A DNA stretch of 64,000 bases from Pyropia yezoensis (GCA_009829735.1 CM020618.1:41531030-41595029); one strand, 5' to 3'; numbered from the stretch's first letter, positions 23,093-34,830 are shown. Notes: generated from the sequence alone by a model not told the origin. Numbers and translations: made by a program.

Positions 23093-26000
23093 CAAGGGAT
23101 AGAACCTGCACGCCTACTATGATTGCATGTACTACTACGCCTTGTCCTACTATACTCCCTTGCGGGGCCCCTGCTTTTGGGCCCAAGGAGTGCAACCCAG
23201 GGAGGCCCTATGCGTTTAAAGGGACCCTCCTGGTACTACGAAAGAGAAACTTCGAAATCAACATGGCCATCCAGTTGACGGCGCAACACCCGGAGAGGCC
23301 TACGAAGGCGGTCTTGGACACCGGAGCCGGCCCAAGCGTTATTAGGGAGGACTTATTGCCTAATGACTGGCGACGCTACGCCTATAGGCCCCCGAAATCA
23401 ACGCGGGTCTGTGACGCATCGGGACAGCTTCTACGAGCCCTTGCCATACTGGAGGTGGCCGTCCTAGCTGGGGGAAAGGCCAATGTGTTCACCTTCTTGA
23501 TCGCCAAGGCCCTATCCGTTCCGGTTATCTTGGGGATGGACTTCCAGAAGCAGTACGTAAGGGACATCTACCCGGGAACGGAGGCCGTGCGTTGGAATGA
23601 CGGGGCCCTTACGGAGGCCATCAGAGTTTGGGAGGGCAAGGACCTGCCGGCCCCCAACAAGCATGGCAACTCTCCGCGGATCGACCCGGCGGCCCTGTGC
23701 CTCTCCAAGTCTGTCACGATTGAGCCCTACTCGATTCAGGCCGTCTACGGTCGATGCGGGACTACTGGGCGGTGCCTGCTGTGGGAGAGACCTGTTAAGA
23801 TGGCCGAGAAGGGCGTCTTGTTGCACAACGCGCTGGCCAACGTCAAGACCCGGCGGGACTTTAAGATCTTCCTCACCAACATCACCAGCCGGCCTGTTAA
23901 TCTCCCCAAGGGTTATGCGGTTGGCCTCGTTGAGCCCTACGATGGGCCTGTCTACAAGACCTACGAAGGGCCGTGCTTACCCCCTGGCGAAGGGGCCGCC
24001 CCAATCGGGACGCTGGCTGAAGGTCCAAGAGTCGAAGCCGGTGAAGCGCAAGGGCCCAAATTGGACTCAGGTCAGGCCAACGTCGCTTCGCATACGAACA
24101 GTGAAGCGGAGGCTCGATATCAAGACGGCCCAAAGATGCCGCGGATTGCCTACGAGCTGATCCCACCCGAATTGCACGACGCCGTACGAGATTTGGTGGC
24201 CCGCTACGGGGGATTATGGGATGGCCAGCTAGGCCGTATGGACATCACGCCCCATCGTATAACGTTGACGCCGGGGGCCAAGCCGGTACGGTCGCAGCCC
24301 TACCGGACGGGTCTTTACCACCGCCAGTTGATGGCGGAGCAGGTGGCCAAGCAGCTCAAGTTGGAGGTTATAGAGCCCTCGCAAGCCGAGTGGTCCTTCC
24401 CGGTGGTCATCGTGCCAAAATCCGACGGCACTCCGAGGTTTTGCGTGGACTACAGACGGCTCAACGATATGACGGTCAAAGATACCTACCCCCTCCCACG
24501 GATGGACGACTGCATTGACTTCCTGGGAGAGGCCACCGTCTTGTCAATGTTGGACTGCAATATGGGCTACTGGCAGATCCCTGTGGCCGTCGAGGACCAA
24601 GACAAGACGACGTTCACCTGCCATGAGGGGACCTACAAATACCCTCGGCTTCCATTTGGCCTGACCAACGCACCTCCTACCTTCCAAAGGGCCATCGACA
24701 TGCTACTAGCGGGCCTCAAGTGGAAGACGGTGCTGGTTTACCTGGACGATGTTATTGTATTTTCCCGGACGGCCCAAGAACACCTGGGCCACCTCGAAGA
24801 GGTCTTCCCCCTGTTAGCCAAGGCCGGCGTATCCCTGAAGGCCAGCAAGGGCTTCCTCTTTCAAGAGGAGGTCGAGTACTTAGGCCATATTGTCGGCAAG
24901 GGGCAGGCCCGAGTGAACGAGGAGAATCTCGTGGGCCTTAGGCAAGCGAAGCCGCCCAAGACCAAGAAGGGCCTGTGCAGCTTCCTAGGCATGTGTAAAG
25001 TCTATAGGAGGTTTGTGAAGGACTACGCGGAGGTGGCTCGGCCTTTGACGGCCCTCACCAGTACGAAGATCTCCGACCCGCTCCCCCAGTTTACGAAGGA
25101 GCAGCTGAGGACCTTCGAGGATCTCAAGTGGAGGCTGACCCACACACCCATTTTGGCCCTTCCACGACGAAAGGGGCAGTACACGGTCGACACGGACGCC
25201 AGTGCTACCCAAGTTGGCTGTGTTCTACTCCAAGAGCAGGCAGAGGGTGGCCTCAAACCTGTTGGGTACTGGAGTTGGCCCCTGTCGCAAGCCGAGAGGA
25301 ACTACAGTACCACCGAGCGCGAATGTCTGGCCGTAGTGTGGGCCCTCTTCCTCCTGCGGCCCTACCTTTTGGGCACACGTTTCATCGTGAGGACGGACCA
25401 CACAGCCCTCAAGTGGATGCTCCACATGGACGGAGCACATGACCGGTTGGCCCAGTGGCGGCTACGGTTGGCCGAGTTTGACTACATTGTGGACACGCGG
25501 GCCGGCGCGGCCCATCATGCAGATGACCCCATGTCAAGGCTCAAGACGACGGGGGTCGACACGAAGCCCATCCGGGAGAAAATCCCCTGTCTACTCACGT
25601 TGGCCAACTTTGCTCGTGGCTGGGTGGCCCCCGATCCTAAGACGAACAAGGGCTTCCCTCCCCTCACTATGGAACGTCTGATTAGGGCCCAATCGACGGA
25701 CGCACGCTGCGTCGAGATCCGAGCCGAGATGGACAACAATACCCACTTAAGGTTTGGGGAGACTCCCGACGGCCTACTCGTTCGGCTGAGCCCCCTTGAC
25801 AAGGCCGTCCAAGTGTATGTGCCCGAGGGCCTACGCCAAGAGGTCCTAACGTTGGAGCACAACCGTCCCACGCTGGCCACCCGGGGGTGAATAAGGTGTA
25901 TACCTCCATGCGGCGGGCCTACTATTGGGAGTCTATGGTAGCCGATGTCTACAACTTTGTGGCCAATTGCAACGCCTGTGCCAAGGGCAAGGTGAGGGGC

Positions 26001-27279
26001 CGAAGACGGACCGCGTCCCTCCGCCTATTTCCTGCGTCGGAGCCCTTCACGGACGTATGCTTGGACTTTCTCGGCCCCTTCCCTGTGTCGGCGAGCGGTA
26101 ATCGATTCCTGTTGGTCATCGTTGACCGCTTCTCCAAGCTGACTCGCGTGGTCCCAATCCCAGGGGAGGGCGCGGAAACGGTGGCCTCGGCGATTTGTGA
26201 CACGTGGGTGGCCTCTTACGGCCCACCGGACACCCTCTTGACGGACAATGGGCCGCAGCTAACCTCCGCCTACTTCCGCGGGTTTTGTGGGATGCTGGGC
26301 ATCCGCCACCTTACCTCGACGACCTACCATCCGCACGAAGGGCCAGGTGGAGCGCTACAACCGGACCATCGTGGCGCAGTTCAAGGCCTACGTGTCGGAA
26401 CATCAAGAGTCATGGGACGACTTAGTCTCTGTCCTTAGGTTGGCCTACAGCTCACGGCCGCAGCAGTGTACGGGTGTGGCCCCCCTCGAGTTTGTGGTAC
26501 CAGAGCGGGTCCGCAACCTCTCCCTCGAGCGAATGCCGGCCACGCCCTACCCCAAGGAGGTACCCAAGACGGCTCGGGCGGCCCGCGAGTATCATCGGGC
26601 CCACCTACGTGATCTGGTCCATCGGGTACGCAAGGCTTTGGCGTCCGCCCAACGAAGGTACAAGCGGGCCTACGACAAACGGGTCAGGCCGGTGAACAAG
26701 ACCCTCCGGGTAGGGGATTGGGCCTACATTGACGCCAACATCCAGAACCCCAAGAAGCTGGACGAGACGGTCCTGGGGCCCTACCAGATTGTAGGACGCG
26801 ACGACCACACCTCCACGGTCATGATGGATGGCCATCCGGAGCGGGTTAGTGGGGACAACGTGGCCCGCGCCCCTACCCCCAAGCATCAAGCAGACTCTTC
26901 GACCATACTTCGTGGGCCGCAGGGCGTGGCGGTGCCGTGGGACCCTCGGGAAACAGGCCACCAATTTACCTGGGAGCGCTTCGTGGACCACACGTATGAC
27001 GTGGAGGGCAAATTGTGGCTACTCGTACGCTGGTGGGGCTACGCAGCCGAGGAGGACACTTGGGAGCCGCACGACGGTCTGAATGAGCGCAAGGTGGCCG
27101 AGTACTGTCGCAGGGTGGGCGTCTCTGTGCCCCCCTCGCCGGCCGAGAATAGGGCGCTGTGGGGCCCCCTCCAAGACCTTTGTGATCCGGACGTGGAGCT
27201 CGGGGAGGGGCCCGTGGTGGATGACTACGTGGGCCTGGTGGAGGCGCTCACGCTGGACCAGGACCCTTGGTCGGCCTGA
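23062..27279 (+). pseudogene. pol: pol of element A (PR, RT, RNase H, integrase, chromodomain), two frameshifts
   Basis: The aspartic protease motif DTGAGPSVI lies at about 23317. Reverse transcriptase has FCVDYRRLNDMTVKDTYPLP (about 24440) and the catalytic YLDD at 24739. RNase H has DTDASATQVGC (about 25189) and TERECLAVVWA (about 25315). Integrase has GHPG plus the C-x2-C of the zinc domain (about 25875-25985), LTDNGPQ (about 26240) and QVERYNR (about 26345). The chromodomain reads LWLLVRWWGYAAEEDTWEP (about 27013). A one-base shift near 25872-25887 is compensated near 26330-26345, so the integrase core lies in another frame. The C-terminal chromodomain places it among chromoviruses, whose chromodomain directs integration to certain chromatin. 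It is not functional as written. Confidence 0.93.
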
Positions 27280-27592
27280 TGTGCATCTTCCCCTTCCGGC
27301 TTGGTCACCTCTTGCAAGTTGGCTTCGCGTCCCAAACCTGATGGTCATGGGTTCAAGTCTACCCGGGCGACGGCCATTATCTAAGGGGACATTGTCGGCG
27401 ACACGTGTCATGCCGGGGAAAACCTATGTTCAGAAAACGGGAGTAGGCTACTTTCAACCACGTGGCCGCGGTCGGGACCATCCCCTTCGCGGATGGCGCT
27501 TCGAACAAGGGTTCGTCAAGCAGTGCAGAAGCGTCACCCCCTTTAATGGATAGGCGGCCACAACGGGACTATAATACAGATACGCAAACGGT

Positions 27593-28627
27593 CTACTCTA
27601 CAGACTTCCCTTCTGCTACCCGACACCCCTTCTGGTCACGCGGACGGCCGTTCCGATCCCATTGGCCCGCCTCCTCGTCACCCTCACGGCCACGTACCCG
27701 AGATGCAAAGTTCGGATGTCGACGGCCGTACTCCCGCTGGGCCGCCGTCTCTGCCAATCCCACCTCCCGATGAATAGACTCCCGAATGGCAGGGAGGCCC
27801 ACAAGGTCCAACAACTGTTGCAGCTCGTGGATGGGCGGGCCCCCCTGACGAGAGGCCCACCTACCAACCTCGACGCCCACGTCGGCCAACACGTGAAACA
27901 GACCCGCTATCAACGGACCCACACGGACGGAGCCAGAGGCAGCCCCCGATGACCCAAGAAGTGGAGCCAAGCCCTGACTCACCTGCTTAGAGCTCCGGCC
28001 ATCAAGAGACGACAGGACCTCATCCGGGACGTCGCGGTGGGCCATCGGGGACGCCATCAGCATACGTGGGGCCGACGAGGAGGGTACGACGGCCGGCGGC
28101 GGGAGAGTTGGAACGGCAGCAGCGGGATTAGCGGGCGGGTTGACCATCATCCCCTCCTCCTGGTCCCCCACCATCTCTCGGGCTTCCATCACGTCCCTAC
28201 TGTACCGCAGCGGGAAGGGAGCTAAGGCCTCATCGACGTAAGCCGTCGCGGACTCCGCATCCTGCTCGATGCGAATGGCAACCCAAGAGCCCCGGTCCCG
28301 CCGAGTCTTGTCCTCCAACTTAAGGCGGTCCGAGAAGGCTGTCGTAGATGGGAGATGGTCAAGGAGGGCCAGCATGGCCCCCAACTCCGCTACGGCTAAC
28401 ATGTCGTCACCGCCGGGGCCCACACAAACCGTCTCAAGTCCCACGCGGAGGATCCACTGCCGGAGCGGACGAGAAAAGAGCCATAGTTGGCGGGCCTTGC
28501 GGTACTCATCCACCAAGTAGGCACCGGCAAGGACGGCCCACCTCGACCGAAAGACGTTCCACACCCAAGCGTTGTTGGCCAACAGAAGGTCCTTGAGGTA
28601 TGTCAACGACGGGGGCATCTCCACCAT
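27593..28627 (-). CDS. antisense ORF of element A (truncated)
   Basis: 344 codons on the strand opposite to gag-pol, starting at ATG 28627 and ending 314 bp after the pol stop. Composition is that of a globular helical protein (LANNAWVWNVFRSRW, YLVDEYRKARQLWL) with a Pro/Ala linker in the middle and a second helical part (LFHVLADVGVEVGRW). Its position, orientation and spacing of hydrophobic motifs match the C-terminal half of the 708-aa antisense ORF of element B. The N-terminal half is missing, which agrees with 3' truncation of the element. No known domain recognised. Some plant Ty3/gypsy lineages (Tat/Ogre, RIRE2) carry antisense ORFs in the same place. Confidence 0.5.
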   Translation of the reverse strand: MVEMPPSLTYLKDLLLANNAWVWNVFRSRWAVLAGAYLVDEYRKARQLWLFSRPLRQWILRVGLETVCVGPGGDDMLAVAELGAMLALLDHLPSTTAFSDRLKLEDKTRRDRGSWVAIRIEQDAESATAYVDEALAPFPLRYSRDVMEAREMVGDQEEGMMVNPPANPAAAVPTLPPPAVVPSSSAPRMLMASPMAHRDVPDEVLSSLDGRSSKQVSQGLAPLLGSSGAASGSVRVGPLIAGLFHVLADVGVEVGRWASRQGGPPIHELQQLLDLVGLPAIRESIHREVGLAETAAQREYGRRHPNFASRVRGREGDEEAGQWDRNGRPRDQKGCRVAEGKSVE

Positions 28628-28639
28628 AGCGCCATACGG

Positions 28640-29668
28640 GACTTCAACCGCCGTCTACCAAGGGGGCACTCGTGGGTAGTGGGTTGCCGCGGTGGCCCCC
28701 GGCTGGCGAGGAGTCCCCGCACGGGCGCAGCTACAGGGGCCGCCTGCAGAGGGGCCCCAACCTGGCCGCTACCTCGCCCCCCGCCCCCTGAGACCCCCCC
28801 CTTCACTGCGTCAAGCGTAGACGGGAAAGCGGGCACGGAGCCAGGGGGCACGCGCATCCCGACCCCAACCCCCCCCTTTGCGAACGACCAGTCGGCCACC
28901 GCCACCTGAACGGCCGTGTCACCCGCTCGACGCAGCGGCAGGGCGGCGTCGAGGCGGGAGCCCGCCAGCGCGGGCCGGTCCGCCCACGCGCCTGCCAGGC
29001 CAGCAGCGTCAGTCTCGGCGGCCAGCCGCGCCGCCGGCGCCACCCCCGCGGCCGTCCTCGTCGCCGCCGCCGCCGCCGCCGCCGCCGCGGCACCACCACC
29101 GTCATCGACACTGAGACTGTCGGCAGAGGCGTCGTCCACGCCCGCGTCGCCGGCGCGGGCAGGGGCGTACGCCTCCGCTGCGAGGAGCGGCGCGTGACAG
29201 CGGTGGCCGCGCAGAGCGACGGTGACCAGGCGCAGCCGCCAGGTCGGACCACCCCCGCGGACGAGGCGGCCGAGCACCACCCGCCGCCGCGCGGTGGCCG
29301 ACGTGCTTGCCGGCAGCCGCTGGCTGTCAGCGCGCCCTGCCGGATGGTAGGGAGCGGGGGGCGGTGGGACCTCTGCAGCCCAGCCGATGGCACCGCCGCC
29401 TCCGCCGCTGCCGCCGACGCCACCGCCGCAGCCCCTGCCAGGGGCCCCACCGGCGGGGTCGCCAACATACCGTTGCATGGGGGTAGCCGCCGCCCCACCC
29501 CCCCCCGCGCCCGCCGCCGTCGCGTCTGGCGCGGCCGTCGACGCCGCGGATGCCTCCGCAGCGGCTGCTACCAGCTCTGCGGCCGCCGCGTGGGCGGCCG
29601 CCACCGCCGCTGCGTTGCGGGCCCACACGCCCAGACGGTCGCGGAGGAAGGACACCACCGTCAGGCTG
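28640..29668 (-). CDS. hypothetical Ala/Gly-rich protein fragment cut by element A
   Basis: An open frame runs from 29706 into the end of element A. It has no early ATG; the first Met is at about 29478. A pyrimidine-rich CTGCTTTCCAG on the minus strand ends near 29669 and could be a 3' splice site, leading into LTVVSFLRDRLGVWARNA. Later segments (RLRLVTVALRGHRCHAPLL, VAVADWSFAKGGVGVGMRVP) have ordinary composition between Ala/Gly runs. The last ~20 codons seem to belong to the retrotransposon, so the host gene is probably broken there. Family not recognised. Confidence 0.3.
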
Positions 29669-29897
29669 GAAAGCAGTCGCAGCGCAGGGCAAAGACGCAA
29701 GGTCACGAAGAGCCCCTCATGATTCTACGATGTGGTCCCGACTCACGGGGTGATGTGACCGTGACCCGTCACATGGCACGTCACGTCAGCAACGTGGTGA
29801 CCCCAGAGAGGGCCGAGCCGAATCAGCCCTACTAAGATAATACGTGCTTGATGGCAAAACAGATTGATGCATTTGATACAAGCCCGCACAACCAAGT

Positions 29898-30063
29898 CCG
29901 GACCCCCCACCCCCCCACCCAGCGGCCCCCCCGGCCCCCCCCCCCCCCGCCCCCCCCCACGCCCCCAAAAGCCCCCCCCCGCCGCCAGATGCCCCCCCCC
30001 GCCCCCCCCCCCCACAAGCGCCCCCCCCCCCCACCGACCACAACCCCCCCCACCCCCCCCACA
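29898..30063. repeat. C-rich low-complexity tract
   Basis: About 165 bp are almost entirely C with scattered A and G. This could form i-motif/G-quadruplex structures and is a weak point for assembly. No gene lies in 29740-30335. Confidence 0.9.
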
Positions 30064-30335
30064 GCGATTTCCTTACAGAACTGACGTGGGACCTCTTTTA
30101 CAAAATCCTACGCCGATTAAGCGGTCCCCCCAGCAACTAAGGACACTTAGGAAGTGTAACAGTCAGCATAGTGACTCAGCCGAAGTTTTACGGGCGGGTA
30201 GCACTGGATGAGCCTTCATTCCTCTGCGTCAGTGGAAAATGCCGTCTCAAGTCGTTCCAGTGCACTCCCCGACTCGACCCCATCTTGCGCCTCGTTGAAG
30301 ACGCCGGCGCGCCCGCGCTACCGTTCTCGGCACAG

Positions 30336-30400
30336 TAAGGGGTTTCAGAAATTCAACGCCGTCAGAGCACTGCTCGAGCACTGCTCGGACGGTGACACTA
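30336..30400. repeat. relic Harbinger end next to the palindrome
   Basis: TAA then GGGGTTTCAGAAATTC, continuing with a GAGCACTGCTCGAGCACTGC motif and ending GGTGACACTA, is the inverted near-copy of the 62-bp palindrome spacer (34831-34892). It looks like the terminal ~60 bp of another copy of the same transposon abutting this one. Confidence 0.6.
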
Positions 30401-30963
30401 GGCTGTTTCACAAATTCGTCGACAGTGCTCGAGCAGTGCTCTCGGTTGCACTGCCGGTCCACAGCCACGTGTACGATGCTACGTGGCGGCGAGCGCTGTG
30501 ATGATTCGGGGCCCCACGCTGGCCGCGTCATCATCTGGAAGCCTCAACCCTTGCAATGGCGTGCTATGAGTGGTCCAATCGGGCGAAGTGATTTACGTAA
30601 CACGGCCAGCGGTTGTTGCGCCGCCCGCCAGCAGCGGCCGGTGATGCGACCGCATGGCCCGCCTGCGTGGCCCCGGGGCGGCCGCACCCTCATGCCCTCA
30701 GGGGTGCACACAACGCTGCTCGCTGGGTCTCCGACGCTGTCGGTAGGGCTCCACATGGCCGTGGGATCCGTCGCCCTGGCTACAAGAGCAGCCCCCGCTG
30801 ACCAGCTCGGGTTCCGTCCCGTCTGCACCGTCGACAGCGAGCACCTCTCCGAGATTCTGTACAGCGCATCCTTGCGGCGCTTCCCCGGCAGCCGCGTCTC
30901 CTGCACGCGAACCTGTCCCCCTCAATCTCCCACGCGTCGCTGTCCATCCAGACCCTCAGGTTA

Positions 30964-31107
30964 GTTATCCACTCTCTTTTTTGCGCCGAGCTGCACGGCG
31001 AGGGGCTCCTGGTGGTGACCGTCTGCCTGTCGTGAGCTATCCACCCCCTTTTTCGCGCAGTGCTGCACGGCGAGCGGCTGCTGGAGGTGACCGTCTGCGT
31101 GCTGTCG
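30964..31107. repeat. 72-bp tandem duplication inside the Harbinger copy
   Basis: Two units (30964-31035 and 31036-31107) share TATCCAC, GCTGCACGGCGAG and GTGACCGTCTGC in order. They lie in the presumed promoter of the first accessory frame and are mirrored in the right arm at 38615-38758. Confidence 0.7.
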
Positions 31108-31253
31108 TAGCATATATTCATGGTGGGTGTCTGACTTTTTGAGGATATCTTGCCCTTTTTTCTCGCCGTGTGTGTGCATCTATTTGTTCCTTGGATGTGT
31201 GTGCGAGTGTGCGTGCGCTTTCATTCTGTGCACCTACGTCTAGTCAGCAACAA

Positions 31254-31907
31254 ATGGAGCAAGACGCATCCGGCCGGAAGGCGGCATCCACTCAGACAAG
31301 CCTGCCGCATGGCGGCCATCCTTCTGGGTCAGCCACGGTGTATTGGGCGGATGCAGAGGAGGTCGCTCCGTCCGGGTCGGGCGCAGGTCCCCCTCCATCC
31401 CCCCCTGCTCTCCCGGCACCCAACACGACTTGCCGCTTGCCACCGTCAGCCGCTCCAGCCGAGCCGTCTGCGCGAGGTGCATCCCGCCGGCGTCCGGGTA
31501 GCACCGCCACCACCAGCTTGACACGTGGCGTGCATCGTGGCAGCGGGGCCAAGCGCTGCCGAAGTGGACGGCCCAAGGACCCCAAGCTCCCCGGCGGGGT
31601 TTTTAAGCCCGAGGTTAGGATGACCATCATGGAGTTATGGGTGTCCTTCGTCAATTGCAAGACGAGCAAGTCGGGCTCGAGCTTGCAGCTCTCGTTGGCA
31701 AACGCCGCCTCCTGGATTAGCGCGCACTCGCAGCTGCAGGAGGAGTGGGGGCGCATCAACCAGCTGGCGGTCAAGCGCATCTTGGAGTCTATTAAGGCGC
31801 ACATGGACAAGGGCGATAACGCCGACGGGCATGGGCGCGGCCGAGCTTGCGGTGGAACGCGAGAACAAGGACGAGGCCCAGGCCGCGACTTGGAGAATGC
31901 CCTATGA
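31254..31907 (+). CDS. Harbinger accessory ORF, part 1 (left copy)
   Basis: 217 codons from ATG 31254. The N terminus is disordered (Pro/Ala/Ser). Residues about 110-195 form a helical domain (MTIMELWVSFVNCKTSKSG, then WISAHSQLQEEWGRINQLAV). PIF/Harbinger elements normally encode a second protein with a Myb/SANT-like DNA-binding domain that imports the transposase into the nucleus; this frame is in the right place, but I cannot confirm the fold. The useful similarity ends near 31825, where the next frame (31831) takes over. A one-base indel or splice probably joins them, and the same break is present in both arms. Confidence 0.5.
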   Translation: MEQDASGRKAASTQTSLPHGGHPSGSATVYWADAEEVAPSGSGAGPPPSPPALPAPNTTCRLPPSAAPAEPSARGASRRRPGSTATTSLTRGVHRGSGAKRCRSGRPKDPKLPGGVFKPEVRMTIMELWVSFVNCKTSKSGSSLQLSLANAASWISAHSQLQEEWGRINQLAVKRILESIKAHMDKGDNADGHGRGRACGGTREQGRGPGRDLENAL

Positions 31908-32919
31908 GCAGATGGTGTCGTTGGTGCGCATGGCGACGGCTGTCGTCGGCCACACGGGCAAGACCCTGCGGGCGCCCGTAGTCACGGTCGGGTCGGTGCT
32001 TGACAACTCCCCTTCTGAGGCGGCCACGCCCCCGCCGACTACGGCTCACCAGGACCGTGGCGGACCCGTGGACACCACCGCGTCCCCTGCAACGCCACCG
32101 CGCGCGGCACCGTCGCTTCCATCTCCGCGGCCGTCTGCTTCTGGTGCCAGCGGCGTGGGCAGTGATGGGGGCGAACCGAGTGGCGCCGAGTCTGGTGCGT
32201 CCTGCTCCACCGAGGCGGAGTTATCTGTCGAAAGTGGCCCCCCTAGACAAGCTCCTAAGACGTCCGCCCCCAAGCCGCGCGCAGGGGTGCTACCTCCGGT
32301 ATTGCAGCCGCGCCCGCTCGTGTCGTCTGCGCCTGCCGGCAGCGGCGCTCCGGTGGCTACTCCGGCAGGCCCATCCCCCAACTCCTTGCGTACGTCATCC
32401 AAGCCCGGGGGCGCCACCGGCCGGTCTCGACGGCCGTCGGCGGCGGACCAGGCTGGCGTGGTTGCCCTGGACGGCACAAAAGAGGTGGTCGACTTTATGC
32501 GGGGCAACGTTGAGGCAACCAACGCTGCTAAGCGAGAGGAAGCCAGGATTGCCCTGGAGACGGCGCGCATGCAGACCGAGATGGCAGAGCGCCAGGCGGA
32601 GAGGCAGTTCAGACTGGACGAGAGGCGCGACCAGCGGGAGGGAGAGATTGCTATGCGTCGCTTGTGGTCGGAGGAGCAACGTGCGGCGGCAGAGACGCAG
32701 CAGGCCAACAACGCGGTGACGATCAAGACGTTGGAGGTATTGCAGGCCCTGTACCAGCGCGCGCCATCGCAGGACATCCTGGATCGCATCTGTGCGTTGG
32801 GGGGGCAGGGGAGTGGGGGGTCTCTGTGGGCGGGTCGAGGGAGCACCTCCGGTCAGGAGGGAGCTGTGGCTGCGGGGGGTCTGGATGGTGGGATGGGAAC
32901 GGGTGGAGTTGGTCTGTGA
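31831..32919 (+). CDS. Harbinger accessory ORF, part 2 with coiled coil (left copy)
   Basis: 362 codons from ATG 31831. A helical start (MPYEQMVSLVRMATAVVG) is followed by about 150 Pro/Ser/Ala-rich residues. A highly charged helix (about residues 220-300, with EEARIALETARMQTEMAERQ) predicts a long coiled coil. It ends in an amphipathic helix (LEVLQALYQRAPSQDILDRI) and a Gly-rich tail. The design, a DNA-binding N terminus plus a C-terminal coiled coil for protein contact, is common in Harbinger accessory proteins. Frame relation to part 1 is +1. It stops 228 bp before the convergent transposase gene ends. Confidence 0.5.
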   Translation: MGAAELAVERENKDEAQAATWRMPYEQMVSLVRMATAVVGHTGKTLRAPVVTVGSVLDNSPSEAATPPPTTAHQDRGGPVDTTASPATPPRAAPSLPSPRPSASGASGVGSDGGEPSGAESGASCSTEAELSVESGPPRQAPKTSAPKPRAGVLPPVLQPRPLVSSAPAGSGAPVATPAGPSPNSLRTSSKPGGATGRSRRPSAADQAGVVALDGTKEVVDFMRGNVEATNAAKREEARIALETARMQTEMAERQAERQFRLDERRDQREGEIAMRRLWSEEQRAAAETQQANNAVTIKTLEVLQALYQRAPSQDILDRICALGGQGSGGSLWAGRGSTSGQEGAVAAGGLDGGMGTGGVGL

Positions 32920-33147
32920 CGAGGGTGGGACGCGGTTGGGAGAGGGGGAAGCGGTACAATGTGCTGTTTCCGCGGTGTTTCTTGCTTTCGTACGTCAGGC
33001 GCCGCTCGTGTCTTTTTTTGTGCTCGACAGCGCCAGGATGAACAGAAGCTGGGCTGTGTACACGCCCCCTCAACGCACCATACACCAGTGGACAACCAGT
33101 GGCGACAAAACAAACCGAGCAGTACTACTCCTTCTCACTCTCGCCTA

Positions 33148-34556
33148 TCAACCTTTGAACTCCCCAGTGGCTCTCATGAAGGCGAGCACATCTTGCTTCA
33201 CTCGCTCGCGGGTCTCCTCAGCCGTCTGCGACGCAGGGGACACGTCCTCGGTCGAGTCACTCGTGCCGTCGACGACCTCGGCATCGTCGTCACCCACCGA
33301 ATTACAGATATTGTGTAGGACACAGCACGCAATTATCCAGTCCATCGCCGCCTTGAAGTCCTTCTCCGTCGTGATCTGGCAGCGGAGTCCAAGCAGACTC
33401 ATCCAACGCCCCTTCAAGATGCCAATGACATGCTCGGCTATGACCCGCAGGCGAGCGAGTTGGAAATTGAAATTCACATTTTCCGTCGTCAGCGCCGCGT
33501 TGCCCTTATACGGGCAGACAACCCGCGCCGTTCGATGCATGCCCTTGTCACCGAGGAGATACTCGAGAGGCGCAAAGTGCCGCCCAGGTTGCCGCTGCCA
33601 CTCCGCATGGCGCTGCACCAACGGGTCCCCAGCCGCGCCCGTAAAACCCAAAGTCACAGACAGAATCGTACGGTCGTGATCGCAGGCCAGCAGCAAGTGC
33701 ATGCTATAGCGGTCATGCCTGTCCCAAAACGTCCATGGCTGGTAGCTTGGGGCGTATGCCAGAGGGACGGTGGTACCGTCGACTGACCCAATGCAGCCCC
33801 GGAAGCCAAAGGTTGACCATGCATAATCCGCGAGCTCCTTGCGGCGCTCAGCGTCAGGCCAGACAATCTGCTTGTCCGCGAGGCGCCTTACGCGGCGTAC
33901 AAACATATTAGTGCAGCTCACAACCGCTCCGCAGCTCAGGCCAAACATGTTGGACGCGTACACGACCCCTGTGCACAGAAAAAAAAAACAACAAAAAAAC
34001 ATGGCGTGTCCGACAGAAAAATGGTAAGAGCCTTGCGGCAAAAAAAGGAGAGCACAATGGTCACGGGTGTTGCTCATCCAGAAACATGGATAAAAAAACA
34101 CGTACCTGCAGAGTTGCCATAGTGCCCGAGCCTAAACAGTGCCACTTTGTATTGCACGTCCAGCGGGATCGACGGACGTCGCCGGCGAGGAGGTGTCCCT
34201 TCGGCGGCCTGCTCCGACAGCAACTGCTTCAGATGCGCGTAGGCTGCGCGGCTCATTCGCATGAATACTCGCCAATGGTGGTCTGGGAGGTCATCGAGCA
34301 CGCGCCAGCCCCAATCCCTGCTCTTGGGAAGAGGCACCCGACCCATGCGCAGATAGCGATTCTGCAATAGATCGCGGAGTGCCTGTCGAGCACATAAAAA
34401 CAGCAGGGATGTCGCCGACACACCCGGCACACCGCACACACCCATGCTGTTCTGCGGCAAAAAGCCACCCACCTCAAGACAGACAAGCGCAGAGAAGAAG
34501 CGCACGCGCCGCACAGCGCGCCGAAGGGCAATCTGCCGCAAAGACACTCTGCCCAT
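33148..34556 (-). CDS. PIF/Harbinger DDE transposase, two exons (left copy)
   Basis: Exon 1 runs 34556-34106 and exon 2 33968-33148, with a 137-bp intron (33969-34105) that has GTACGT and CACAG ends; the frame is kept across the junction (NSA-G-VVYASN). Exon 1 has the N-terminal helical domain (DDLPDHHWRVFMRMSRAAYA). Exon 2 has the DDE_Tnp_4/HARBI1 core: GSVDGTTVPLAY (first Asp), a second acidic site in YLLGDKGMHRTARVV, and RVIAEHVIGILKGRWMSL (Glu), ending with CVLHNICNSVGDDD. All three catalytic positions look intact. It catalyses cut-and-paste transposition. It is mirrored exactly at 35166-36574. Confidence 0.9.
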
Positions 34557-34830
34557 GGTGCCGTGGTGCACCGGGAGGTGTAGTGGTCAGTGGCAGAAGG
34601 GGGTGGTAGGGGGGCGTGTCGTTCATCGGGGGTGGGGTGCGTGCCGGTGGAGAATCGGGGAGTGTGCCCTGCAGAGCACTTGAATCGGCAGGCACCTGCA
34701 GACGCCTGAAGAGGACCGCAGAAGCACGCCAGCAATGCGCAGGATCGGGACAAAGTCCGACATCAACCTGGCAAGTCTGTCTGTATTTAAAAAACTGGTC
34801 CAAACAGTCCCCCCCTCTTTGGACCGGCAG

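Larger units (their letters stand above)
20703..28640 (+). mobile_element. element A: decayed chromodomain Ty3/gypsy LTR retrotransposon, 3' end lost
   Basis: The order is 5' LTR, PBS, gag, pol (PR-RT-RH-IN-chromodomain) and an antisense ORF. No second LTR was found downstream of 28627, and the antisense ORF lacks the N-terminal half seen in element B, so the 3' end is truncated near 28630-28700. One in-frame stop in gag and two opposite frameshifts in pol mark it as inactive. The exact 3' border is uncertain. Confidence 0.8.

Noticed and set aside
27340-27375. tRNA-like GGTTCAAGTCTACC after the pol of element A
   Set aside because: Resembles a T-arm/B-box, but I find no matching acceptor stem, D-arm or anticodon arm at proper spacing.
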